The notes beneath the pieces were generated by a model. That model did not search any database. It was given only the letters and a program-made list of their open reading frames with translations, and was not told the DNA's origin. The translations under genes were made by a program, and so were the position numbers. This document shows positions 15,813 through 22,686 of a stretch of DNA of 26,961 nt, in pieces. This stretch comes from JBBQIY01 sp964618405 (GTDB lineage Bacteria; Verrucomicrobiota; Kiritimatiellia; RFP12; UBA3636): positions 1 through 26,961 of the forward strand of contig CAZUAY010000009.1 in the NCBI GenBank assembly GCA_964618405.1, read 5' to 3'. Positions within the stretch are counted from its first letter, which is position 1; each line of letters starts with the position of its first letter.

Positions 15813-16253
15813 ATGACATTACCCAATTGGCGGCTCCGTTTCGTAAATGGGGCCGCGAGATCGCAGAACACACGCGCAGAGAAAGAAGAGGCCGACTTCC
15901 TTGCTTTCATATCGAATGTACTCAGACCCGCCTTCTCGGCGATTGCTCAACAACTTTCAGAGACTGGACGAACGATCAGCTCGCAGGAAACCCGTGCCGC
16001 CTGCGGGATTACCGTCATGCACGGAACGACCGAAGAAATGTCATTTCGCATAAGCCGGCAGTCCTTGCCGACCGTCATTGTTCCCCTGATTGAAGTCAAG
16101 ATGCACGAACGTAAAGGCCTACGCATCATTAAAAAGACGGCAACCCTAAAAAATTCAGAGGAAGTCAGCATCGCCCTTTCGGAGACAACAGTTGACAACA
16201 TCGCTGAATCTTTCTTCAAATATTACCGTGAAGCGCAGAAAAACAGAGCCTAA
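15813..16253 (+). CDS. Hypothetical protein
   Basis: 146 aa, family not recognised. No signal peptide, membrane span or known motif is visible. The N-terminus is basic; residues about 20-60 look helical (EKEEADFLAFISNVLRPAFSAI); the middle looks like a beta-rich segment (GITVMHGTTEEMSFRISRQ, IVPLIEVKMHERKGLRIIKK); the end is helical (VDNIAESFFKYYREAQKN). AGAGA lies about 6 nt before the ATG. The coherent amphipathic pattern supports a real protein. It is followed by a possible weak terminator and then by the prenyltransferase-repeat gene. Confidence 0.65.
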   Translation: MTLPNWRLRFVNGAARSQNTRAEKEEADFLAFISNVLRPAFSAIAQQLSETGRTISSQETRAACGITVMHGTTEEMSFRISRQSLPTVIVPLIEVKMHERKGLRIIKKTATLKNSEEVSIALSETTVDNIAESFFKYYREAQKNRA

Positions 16254-16329
16254 AGTCAAAAGTAAGGCAAGACAGTGCGGTCCTGCATTTTATTGTCATT
16301 CGCTTCAGGCTTAATAAGCCCCTTACTAC

Positions 16330-16357
16330 TAACGCTTTGCGTTAAACCATTTTCTTT
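16330..16357 (+). terminator. Possible weak terminator
   Basis: TAACGC-TTT-GCGTTA hairpin at 16330-16344, followed after a few bases by a T-rich tract (TTTTCTTTTT). The stem is short, so support is limited. Confidence 0.3.
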
Positions 16358-16506
16358 TTAAAACTCACGCGATTGATTTATTTTGAAAAAAAGTGCATTC
16401 GTCACTAAGAAAACCGCATGCTCATTCGTATTAATAATGTCAACAGGATCGAAATACCGTTAAGATCCACAGCGTCAGACACATTTTTAACAGACAGGAC
16501 CTTGAA

Positions 16507-17910
16507 ATGAATGAAGAAATTAAAGATATTCCAGAGCCCGTTCAACATGACCGCGCCTACAACGAAATGATGAAGCTTTTCGACGAGCTCACATTCAAAG
16601 AGCGCGTTATCAAAACGTTCAATGGTCTCAGCAAGCCCAAAGATAGTGGTGACTATAAATTTGCCAAGCTCCAGATTCAGCTCATGGCGGGGCCGATTCT
16701 TGCTATCCTAATACCGGTGCTTTGCATTGGCTTTTTGCTGACACTCCAGTCGGAGGTTAAATCGAAAGATCAAACCTTTGCAGTGGAAGTCATCGACCCA
16801 ACTGAAGCGCCTGACATCGAGCCCCCACCTCCCCCGGAAGAGCAGATTGAATTTGAACCGCTTGACACGCAATTTGACGGCCCCGTCGACAAGTTCAATC
16901 CACAGGTCACCGATGTTGCCAGCAACGAACCGCTCTCGCCGAAGCCCGCTGAGATGAATTCCGTTGCAATCGTCAAGAGCCCGATCGTCATGCGTGGCAT
17001 TGTAGGCTCACGCTCTCCCGGTCAGCGTGGCAAAGCGTTGTCGGATTTCGGCGGAACGCAAGCTGGCGAAGCCACGGTAATGCGTGCGCTCCGGTGGTTA
17101 AAGTCAAAACAACTGGAAAATGGTTCTTGGCCTGGCCAGGCGTCAGCAATGACCGGCATGGCTCTTTTAACTTTTTTGGCACATGGCGAAACGCCGAACC
17201 CCGACTGCGAAGAATTCGGCCCGTCCGTTGAAAGAGGCATTCGTTTTCTTGTAGAGAACCAACAAGAAAACGGCCTTTTTAAGTCGAGGGACGGTAACAA
17301 TTACGCGCATCCTATCGCCACCTACGCGCTCTGCGAAGCCTATACATTGACCAAAGTTCCCATGCTCAAGACGGCAGCAGAAAAGGCGCTCAAGCACATC
17401 GTGGCTGGACAGCACCCGAGTGGCGGATGGGACTACAACATGCGNNNNNNNNNNNNNNNNNNNNNNNNNNNNNNNNNNNNNNNNNNNNNNNNNNNNNNNN
17501 NNNNNNNNNNNNNNNNNNNNNNNNNNNNNNNNNNNNNNNNNNNNGGCGGGGAACGCTGGAAGAGCTGGAACAAGCTGTTTCAACCTGAGCTGGTCAAGCA
17601 ACAAACGGTTCTAAAGGATATGTACATCGATCACGAAGGAACCCCGCGCGATATTGGCTTCTGGGACAGCCCTTCGGCCACAGAGCATAGCTCAGCCGGC
17701 GGCGCAAAAGGCATGGGCAAGTACTGGGATAAGGGAGTGGCCGTTCAAGCTGAGACCAGTGACGGCGTCCGTGTTCAGATGACCAGTCTCTCCGCTTTAC
17801 AGTTAATGGTCTACTACCGGTATTTGCCAACCTTCCAAACGCCGCAGGTGGCTGAAGAAGTTGAAGCTGCCGCTGACGAGGACGATATCACCATCAAGAT
17901 CACGCGTTAA
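16507..17910 (+). CDS. Membrane-anchored prenyltransferase/squalene-cyclase-repeat protein, interrupted by assembly gap
   Basis: The N-terminal cytoplasmic region (1-58) is followed by one membrane helix (about 59-80), an acidic proline-rich linker (EPPPPPEEQIEFEP, about 104-118) reminiscent of TonB-type periplasmic linkers, and alpha/alpha-barrel repeats of the prenyltransferase/squalene-oxidase type from about residue 193 (ALRWLKSKQLENGSWPG, IRFLVENQQENGLF, ALKHIVAGQHPSGGWDYNM). A run of 100 Ns breaks the gene after GGWDYNM. The 3' part resumes at GGERWKSWNKLF and ends with LSALQLMVYYRYLPTF, typical of the same family. The 100 Ns are probably a placeholder, so the apparent 467-aa length and frame continuity are not real. 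Function unknown; probably an envelope protein, not a cyclase enzyme. Confidence 0.7.
   Translation: MNEEIKDIPEPVQHDRAYNEMMKLFDELTFKERVIKTFNGLSKPKDSGDYKFAKLQIQLMAGPILAILIPVLCIGFLLTLQSEVKSKDQTFAVEVIDPTEAPDIEPPPPPEEQIEFEPLDTQFDGPVDKFNPQVTDVASNEPLSPKPAEMNSVAIVKSPIVMRGIVGSRSPGQRGKALSDFGGTQAGEATVMRALRWLKSKQLENGSWPGQASAMTGMALLTFLAHGETPNPDCEEFGPSVERGIRFLVENQQENGLFKSRDGNNYAHPIATYALCEAYTLTKVPMLKTAAEKALKHIVAGQHPSGGWDYNMXXXXXXXXXXXXXXXXXXXXXXXXXXXXXXXXXXGGERWKSWNKLFQPELVKQQTVLKDMYIDHEGTPRDIGFWDSPSATEHSSAGGAKGMGKYWDKGVAVQAETSDGVRVQMTSLSALQLMVYYRYLPTFQTPQVAEEVEAAADEDDITIKITR
17445..17544. other. Assembly gap (100 Ns)
   Basis: Exactly 100 undetermined bases inside the prenyltransferase-repeat gene. The round number suggests a scaffold gap of unknown true size. 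Confidence 0.98.
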
Positions 17911-17930
17911 AAACGAGTCGTACAACTTTA

Positions 17931-17970
17931 CTTTCATGAACGAGTGGCTGCTCGTTCATGAAAGTTTTTT
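17931..17970 (+). terminator. Strong Rho-independent terminator
   Basis: Perfect 14-bp arms CTTTCATGAACGAG and CTCGTTCATGAAAG around a TGGCTG loop, followed by six Ts. It lies 21 nt after the stop codon of the prenyltransferase-repeat gene. Confidence 0.92.
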
Positions 17971-18019
17971 GTTTCGAGGTCGCCGATCCGAGTGGTCTTG
18001 GATAACGATTCCTGCTGCT

Positions 18020-19030
18020 TTAGGCCTGAATTTCGTTATACTCGCGCATCATGGAGCCGAGCGCACCGCGTATCGCCAAGGTAAGCGGAACTGCAAAAAG
18101 CATTCCGACTGGTCCCAGAACCCAGCCCCAAAAGATAATAGAAAACATCACGACCACGGGCGACACGCCGAATCCATACCCCATGAACCGCGGTTCTACA
18201 ATATAGCCGAGGAGCGTGTTAACAACGATATACAAGACAATGACATAAATCCCTTTCAGGGTGTTGTACTGCATCACCGCTATCAGAACGGCGGGGACGG
18301 CGGCGATGATCGAACCGATCACAGGTACGAAGTTAAGAATGAAAGCGACAAACCCCAGAAGCACGGGCGAGTCTACTTGCATAAAAAGAAGGCCAAAGTA
18401 GATAAAGACTCCTGTGGAGAAACTAATTATCGTCTTGATGCCCATGTAGTGACGTACATCCAGCACAATCCGAATGAATCGATCCCAGAGCGATTGGGTC
18501 ATCCACCGTTGGCTCTTAACCTGCTCGGGCAGCGAAGGCAATTCACACAAGATGAACGAGACGATAATCAGAATCAGGATCATTGATTTTAAAAACGATC
18601 CTACGATCCCACCCGCTTGCTTCACGAGCATCGACACCTTCGCGTTGTCGATCTTAAGAATGTCATCAAAGAGTAGCTCCGACACTTCTATATCCTGGTC
18701 GCCAAGCCATCCCTTGAACTCTGATGTTGTCTGAGCCAGTTGCGCATGGTACTGGGGAATTTTTTTGGTGAAATCTAAAACGGCTTTCGAGAAAACAACA
18801 TTCGCACCATAGAGACACAACACCGTCATAGACGCGATGATGATCGTCAGAGCGAACCACGAGGGAAGACGCCATTTACGAAACTGATAGTAGATGGGTG
18901 AAATGACGATCGCTAGAAAGAGAATAACCAGAACCTGAGTGATCATCGGTGCGGCCATCTTCATGCCAAAGCTAATGATGACCAATGCTGCAATATTGAT
19001 AAGCCACTTTGTTAATCGAGTCATCTGCAT
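18020..19030 (-). CDS. AI-2E family transporter (PerM/TqsA-like)
   Basis: 336-aa polytopic inner-membrane protein of the AI-2E exporter superfamily. The pattern is an N-terminal hydrophobic cluster (TKWLINIAALVIISFGMKMA onward, three helices), a soluble loop of about 70 residues, then four to five C-terminal helices with the conserved FILNFVPVIGSIIAAVPA and VEPRFMGYGFGVSPVVV segments and GPVGMLFAVPLT near the end. Family members export autoinducer-2 or other small solutes or act as ion antiporters, so the substrate cannot be read from the sequence. AGGAGT lies 6 nt before the first ATG; a second ATG follows two codons later. Monocistronic, convergent with the preceding gene. Confidence 0.9.
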   Translation of the reverse strand: MQMTRLTKWLINIAALVIISFGMKMAAPMITQVLVILFLAIVISPIYYQFRKWRLPSWFALTIIIASMTVLCLYGANVVFSKAVLDFTKKIPQYHAQLAQTTSEFKGWLGDQDIEVSELLFDDILKIDNAKVSMLVKQAGGIVGSFLKSMILILIIVSFILCELPSLPEQVKSQRWMTQSLWDRFIRIVLDVRHYMGIKTIISFSTGVFIYFGLLFMQVDSPVLLGFVAFILNFVPVIGSIIAAVPAVLIAVMQYNTLKGIYVIVLYIVVNTLLGYIVEPRFMGYGFGVSPVVVMFSIIFWGWVLGPVGMLFAVPLTLAIRGALGSMMREYNEIQA

Positions 19031-19172
19031 CTATCACTCCTGTCTGTACCGAACGTCTCAGGTCCTACACGCCTCACTAATGGTGGGTGCCAAAGACTTG
19101 ACTAAGAAGCAAGTGTATCACAGGAACAGCCAACACAGTATCATAAAAACACTGGAAGACGTAAAAAGGATA

Positions 19173-19198
19173 TGGGCGTCAACATCGTTTGACGCCCA
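19173..19198 (-). terminator. Probable terminator of the cysK-metY side
   Basis: TGGGCGTCAA and TTGACGCCCA (10-bp perfect arms, 6-nt loop). On the minus strand it is followed after a few bases by a CTTTTT run. It lies about 105 nt after the metY stop, past the dispersed repeat. Confidence 0.65.
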
Positions 19199-19200
19199 CA

Positions 19201-19228
19201 AGAGTCAGAAGCCAGAATACAGGAGTCA
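19201..19228. repeat. Heptamer array (GTCAGAA type)
   Basis: AGAGTCA GAAGCCA GAATACA GGAGTCA, four 7-nt units in register, lying between the terminator hairpin and the repeat that ends metY. Confidence 0.6.
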
Positions 19229-19260
19229 GCCTGCCGCGTGCTACGAGTTCGAAAAATGAT

Positions 19261-19309
19261 TCGGCGAAGCCGTCTCAGCCAGTTACGCAGCGGGGATACC
19301 GCGTTTACA
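19261..19309 (-). repeat. Dispersed about 49-bp repeat, copy 2, containing the metY stop codon
   Basis: On the minus strand it begins TGTAAACGCGGTATCC and matches 10233-10281 at about 38 of 49 positions by eye. The TAA at its second to fifth bases is the metY stop. Confidence 0.6.
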
Positions 19310-20594
19310 CAAGCTTGAGCGCATCATCAAGCGCGCCAATGATGTCATCGATGTGCTCGAGGCCTATCGAAAGACGCAATAGCTCCGGCGTAATGCCCGC
19401 CGCCTCAAGATCCGCTTCACTGAGCTGCGAATGGGTCGTGCTTGCAGGATGAATGATGAGGCTCTTGGCATCACCTACGTTGGCGAGATGGCTGAAAAGT
19501 TGAATACCATCCACAATCTTCGGCCCCACCTCTGCGCCGCCTTTCACACCGAAAACGACCATGCCGCCAGCACCATTGGGAAGATACTTCTTCGAAAGCG
19601 CATACGAAGGGTCGCCCTTCAAGCCGGGATAGCGAACCCATGCGACTTTCGGATGCCCCTTCAAGTACTCCGCCACCTTCAGCGCGTTCTCAGAGTGCCG
19701 TGCCGTACGGAGTGGCAGGGTCTCGACACCTTGGATGAACTGCCAAGCGGCATCTGGAGCCAGCGTAGGACCTTGGTTACGGAGTCCAACAATGCGCAGA
19801 CGCAAAATGAATGCAAGCGGATTCATCTCGCCTAAATCGTGAGCAAAGCGTAACCCGTGGTAGCCGCGGTCGGGTTCGTTGTAGAGAGCGAATTTAGGAT
19901 CCGTCCAATCAAACTTTCCTGAGTCGATGACAATACCGCCAATGCCAGCACCATGTCCGCCAATCCACTTCGACAACGAGTGGATCACGATGTCTGCACC
20001 GAACTCAATGGGACGAAGCAGCGTGGGGGGTGTAAAGGTGGCATCGACGATCAGCGGGAGATGATGCTTGTGGGCGATCTCCGCATAACGCTCGATGTCG
20101 GCAATCTCGAGAACGGGGTTGCCCACGCTTTCAACGTAGATCGCGCGGGTCTTTTCGTTGATCGCCGCTTCAACCGCCTTAAAGTCGTTAACGGGCGTGA
20201 AACGTACGTGGATGTTGCTCTGCGGCAGGATAGAATCAAATTGTACATAAGTGCCGCCATAGAGGTTGGAGGCCGAAACGAGTTCATCTCCCGAGCGCAG
20301 GATGTTGGTAATAGCGAAATAGATCGCGGACGTTCCGCTGGAGAGTGTCAGTGCTGCAGCACCGCCTTCGAGCTGCGTCAGACGCTGCTCCAACACGTCG
20401 TTCGTCGGATTCATGATCCGAGCGTAGATGTTTCCAAACTCGCGCAAGGCGAAGAGGTCTGCACCGTGTTTAGCGCTTTTAAAGTTGAACGCCGTCGTTC
20501 GGTAGACCGGAACGGCGCACGCCTGGGTTGTGGGATCCGGAGTTTGTCCGGCGTGTAACGCGAGTGTTTCAAGGTGGTATTTTTTATTGCTCAT
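19305..20594 (-). CDS. metY: O-acetylhomoserine aminocarboxypropyltransferase (O-acetylhomoserine sulfhydrylase)
   Basis: PLP enzyme of the Cys/Met metabolism family, 429 aa, which joins sulfide to O-acetylhomoserine to give homocysteine. The length of about 430 aa is typical of MetY and longer than MetB/MetC (about 380-400). Visible motifs are the YARIMNPT substrate region (57-64), SSGTSAIYFA (phosphate-binding turn), and the PLP lysine K209 in HSLSKWIGGHG. GNIYARIMNPTNDVLEQRL and the C-terminal FSHLANVGDAKSLIIHPASTTH block are characteristic. AGGA lies about 8 nt before the ATG. It sits downstream of cysK with a 210-nt repeat-containing gap. Its stop codon lies in a dispersed repeat. Confidence 0.94.
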   Translation of the reverse strand: MSNKKYHLETLALHAGQTPDPTTQACAVPVYRTTAFNFKSAKHGADLFALREFGNIYARIMNPTNDVLEQRLTQLEGGAAALTLSSGTSAIYFAITNILRSGDELVSASNLYGGTYVQFDSILPQSNIHVRFTPVNDFKAVEAAINEKTRAIYVESVGNPVLEIADIERYAEIAHKHHLPLIVDATFTPPTLLRPIEFGADIVIHSLSKWIGGHGAGIGGIVIDSGKFDWTDPKFALYNEPDRGYHGLRFAHDLGEMNPLAFILRLRIVGLRNQGPTLAPDAAWQFIQGVETLPLRTARHSENALKVAEYLKGHPKVAWVRYPGLKGDPSYALSKKYLPNGAGGMVVFGVKGGAEVGPKIVDGIQLFSHLANVGDAKSLIIHPASTTHSQLSEADLEAAGITPELLRLSIGLEHIDDIIGALDDALKLV

Positions 20595-20622
20595 AGAGAA
20601 ATCCTATCAATTAAGTTTGAAA

Positions 20623-20660
20623 GATGAATGATGAAGCGTGAATTATGAAACGTGAATGAT
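20623..20660. repeat. Heptamer array (TGAATGA type)
   Basis: GATGAAT GATGAAG CGTGAAT TATGAAA CGTGAAT GAT, five 7-nt units in register, in the cysK-metY gap just upstream of metY. Confidence 0.75.
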
Positions 20661-20689
20661 CGGTTGAAAAAGAAAACAAGGTTCCAAAA

Positions 20690-20725
20690 ACTTTGTTGCG
20701 AACTTTGTCGGAAACTTTGTCGAGA
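20690..20725. repeat. Three 12-bp tandem repeats
   Basis: ACTTTGTTGCGA, ACTTTGTCGGAA, ACTTTGTCGAGA. The core AAACTTTGTCGAG also occurs in inverted orientation at 10284-10300. Located between cysK and metY. Confidence 0.7.
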
Positions 20726-20804
20726 ATTAATCAAGAATCGAGTAAGTGTGCCGACTAAGAGTAAGTCCACTCAGGTTGCAATGAGGTTTCAGGTGAGGTT
20801 CCTT

Positions 20805-21728
20805 TTAGCTGTCAAACAGCCAGGTGGAGAGGTACCGTTCACCGCTGTCAGGGAGCAGGGCGATGATGCGTTTTCCTTTGTACTCGGGTAGGAGGCTGAG
20901 TTTAAGGGCGACGGCCAGCGCTGCACCCGAAGAAATTCCAATGAGCAATCCTTCGGTTTTGGCGGCCTGACGAGCGGCCTCACCTGCTTCTTCGTTCGTC
21001 ACCGTGATAATTCGATCGACAACTTTCGGATTATAAATTTTAGGGATAAAATTCGCACCGAGGCCTTGAATCTTATGGGGACCTACCTTCCCCTCAGAAA
21101 GCAAGGGCGATCCATCAGGCTCAACTGCGATGATCTCTACGCCTGCCACTTCAGCCTTCAACACCTCTCCAACACCAGAAATGGTCCCCCCCGTTCCAAC
21201 ACCTGCGACGAATACATCAATGTTTCCATCCGTATCTTTGATGATTTCACGCGCTGTTGTCGTCCGATGGGCCTCCACGTTCGCTGGATTATCGAACTGC
21301 TGAGGGATAAATGACCCTGGCGTCTGCGCATGAATTTCGTCTGCCTTGTCGATGGCCCCTTTCATACCGAGAGGTCCTGGCGTCAGGACAACCTCTGCTC
21401 CAAAGGCTTGCAAAATTTTACGGCGCTCGATGCTCATTGTTTCGGGCATTGTCAAAATCAGCCGGTACCCTCGAACCGCTGAAACCAAAGCGAGTCCAAT
21501 TCCCGTGTTACCACTCGTCGGCTCTATAATGACTGCGCCTGGCTTGATCTTGCCCTCGCGTTCGGCTGCATTGATCATGGCCAGCGCGATTCGCTCTTTG
21601 ACGCAGGAGGCCGGGTTGAACGACTCCACTTTGACGAGCACCTCCGCTCCCCCACGATTTATCTTGTTGATCCTGACAAGTGGAGTATTGCCAATCAGTT
21701 CTTCGATATTGTTATAGATTTTCGCCAT
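20805..21728 (-). CDS. cysK: Cysteine synthase A (O-acetylserine sulfhydrylase)
   Basis: PLP-dependent conversion of O-acetylserine and sulfide to cysteine, 307 aa, normal for CysK. The PLP lysine is K44 in NPASCVKERIAL (usually PGGSVKDR). The substrate loop TSGNTGIGLA begins at 71, the PLP phosphate loop is GVGTGGTISGVGE, and the C-terminal GISSGAA motif is present. A strong GGGGG lies just before the ATG and a clear promoter upstream. It is divergent from the Rrf2 regulator gene and followed by metY. The Rrf2 protein CymR is known in Bacillus and Staphylococcus to pair with CysK for cysteine sensing, which makes this arrangement suggestive. Confidence 0.95.
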   Translation of the reverse strand: MAKIYNNIEELIGNTPLVRINKINRGGAEVLVKVESFNPASCVKERIALAMINAAEREGKIKPGAVIIEPTSGNTGIGLALVSAVRGYRLILTMPETMSIERRKILQAFGAEVVLTPGPLGMKGAIDKADEIHAQTPGSFIPQQFDNPANVEAHRTTTAREIIKDTDGNIDVFVAGVGTGGTISGVGEVLKAEVAGVEIIAVEPDGSPLLSEGKVGPHKIQGLGANFIPKIYNPKVVDRIITVTNEEAGEAARQAAKTEGLLIGISSGAALAVALKLSLLPEYKGKRIIALLPDSGERYLSTWLFDS

Positions 21729-21791
21729 ACTGGCCCCCTTTTGTTTCGTGTATTGATTCTATTACTACTTATTTGGTCGTGAATTGGCGAT

Positions 21792-21820
21792 ACTATACTG
21801 CTTTCTTTCTTGGCCGTCAA
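21792..21820 (-). promoter_or_regulatory. Candidate sigma70 promoter of cysK
   Basis: On the minus strand TTGACG, 17-nt spacer, TATAGT (plus-strand positions 21820-21815 and 21797-21792), about 65 nt before the cysK start. Confidence 0.6.
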
Positions 21821-21885
21821 GAAGGTTTTTTAATATTTTATTCTCGAGTCGTGCTGATTAAGCAAAGCTAAACTTCACAAAATAG

Positions 21886-21914
21886 TTGACATTTACGAGC
21901 TATTGCGTTACATT
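21886..21914 (+). promoter_or_regulatory. Candidate sigma70 promoter of the Rrf2 gene
   Basis: TTGACA (21886-21891), 17-nt spacer, TACATT (21909-21914), about 95 nt upstream of the start. It is divergent from the cysK promoter. Confidence 0.6.
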
Positions 21915-21946
21915 CAGGGCCAATTCAGTAAATGAAACACAAGAAT

Positions 21947-21967
21947 TTCAATTGATTCAAAATTGAA
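21947..21967. promoter_or_regulatory. Candidate operator palindrome upstream of the Rrf2 gene
   Basis: TTCAATT-N7-AATTGAA, perfect 7-bp arms, between the promoter and the start codon. A secondary -10-like TATAAT follows at 21970. Position and A/T-rich symmetry suit autoregulation by an Rrf2 dimer; this is an inference. Confidence 0.4.
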
Positions 21968-22010
21968 TTTATAATTGTATACTAATCAAGTAGAGTAAAT
22001 CTAAAAAGCT

Positions 22011-22457
22011 ATGAAAATCTCGACTAAAGGACGTTACGGACTTCGCATTCTTCTCGACATCGTGCTAAATGGCGACAACGGCCCACGGCTCGCTCGAGAT
22101 ATTGCTACCTCGCAGAACATTTCCGAAAAGTACATCAGTCGGCTGGTGATCGATCTGCGAAAGGCTGGACTTATCAAATCCATTCGGGGTGCAAAGGGTG
22201 GATACAGGATGGCTCGATTCCCAGAAGACGTTACGCTTCTTGAAATCGTAGAAACGATGGAGGGACGAACGAATATTGTCGAATGCGTACTCCAGCCAGA
22301 CGCTTGTAGCAAGGTTGGCGGTTGCGCCGTTCACCAAACATGGGCAGAAATCAACAGAAAAATCCGCGAGGTCCTCGGCGAGGTGACCTTAAAAGACATT
22401 GCCGATAAGCACCGACAAGATGGCAGGGCGGCAGGCGCTCTTGATTACTGCATCTAA
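22011..22457 (+). CDS. Rrf2-family transcriptional regulator (IscR/CymR-like)
   Basis: 148-aa winged-helix regulator beginning MKISTKGRYGLRILLDI, the Rrf2 signature. The recognition helix is around 38-50 (SEKYISRLVIDLRKAG) and the wing around 58-67 (IRGAKGGYRM). Three cysteines C92, C99, C105 and H108 correspond closely to the IscR Fe-S ligands C92, C98, C104 and H107 of E. coli, with one extra residue between the first two. This suggests a cluster-binding sensor. No isc or suf genes are near; the divergent neighbours are cysK and metY, so cysteine/sulfur control is a good alternative (CymR-type). Confidence 0.9.
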   Translation: MKISTKGRYGLRILLDIVLNGDNGPRLARDIATSQNISEKYISRLVIDLRKAGLIKSIRGAKGGYRMARFPEDVTLLEIVETMEGRTNIVECVLQPDACSKVGGCAVHQTWAEINRKIREVLGEVTLKDIADKHRQDGRAAGALDYCI

Positions 22458-22686
22458 TCGAATCTAATCTTCCTCAGAAAACGGTTCGTATTTTAAGTGA
22501 CTATTTAAATGTTTTAACATCTTTATTTTAAATGTCCTTGCCTATTTTTTCGATTTTTGAGAAACTCTCGCAAATCGCTTTTAGAAAGAAACAAAAAACT
22601 CTGCCTCCTGGTACCGCAAGAGGCAAAGCAAGATGAAGCCAAGACGGCATCGACAACGCGCGGTAGAAAACCCAGGATAGCACCCT

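Noticed and set aside
41..20725. CRISPR interpretation of the repeats
   Set aside because: Units are 7-18 nt and directly adjacent, without unique spacers of constant length, and no cas genes are present.
20652..20891. 79-aa plus frame with Cys-Arg-Glu-Leu repeats
   Set aside because: The repeats are simply the 12-bp tandem array translated, and the rest overlaps cysK antisense.
22598..22626. T-box-like TGGTACCGC before fabK
   Set aside because: Only the GGTACC core and a short flanking stem match. There is no stem I, no specifier region and no terminator, and fabK is not an amino-acid gene.
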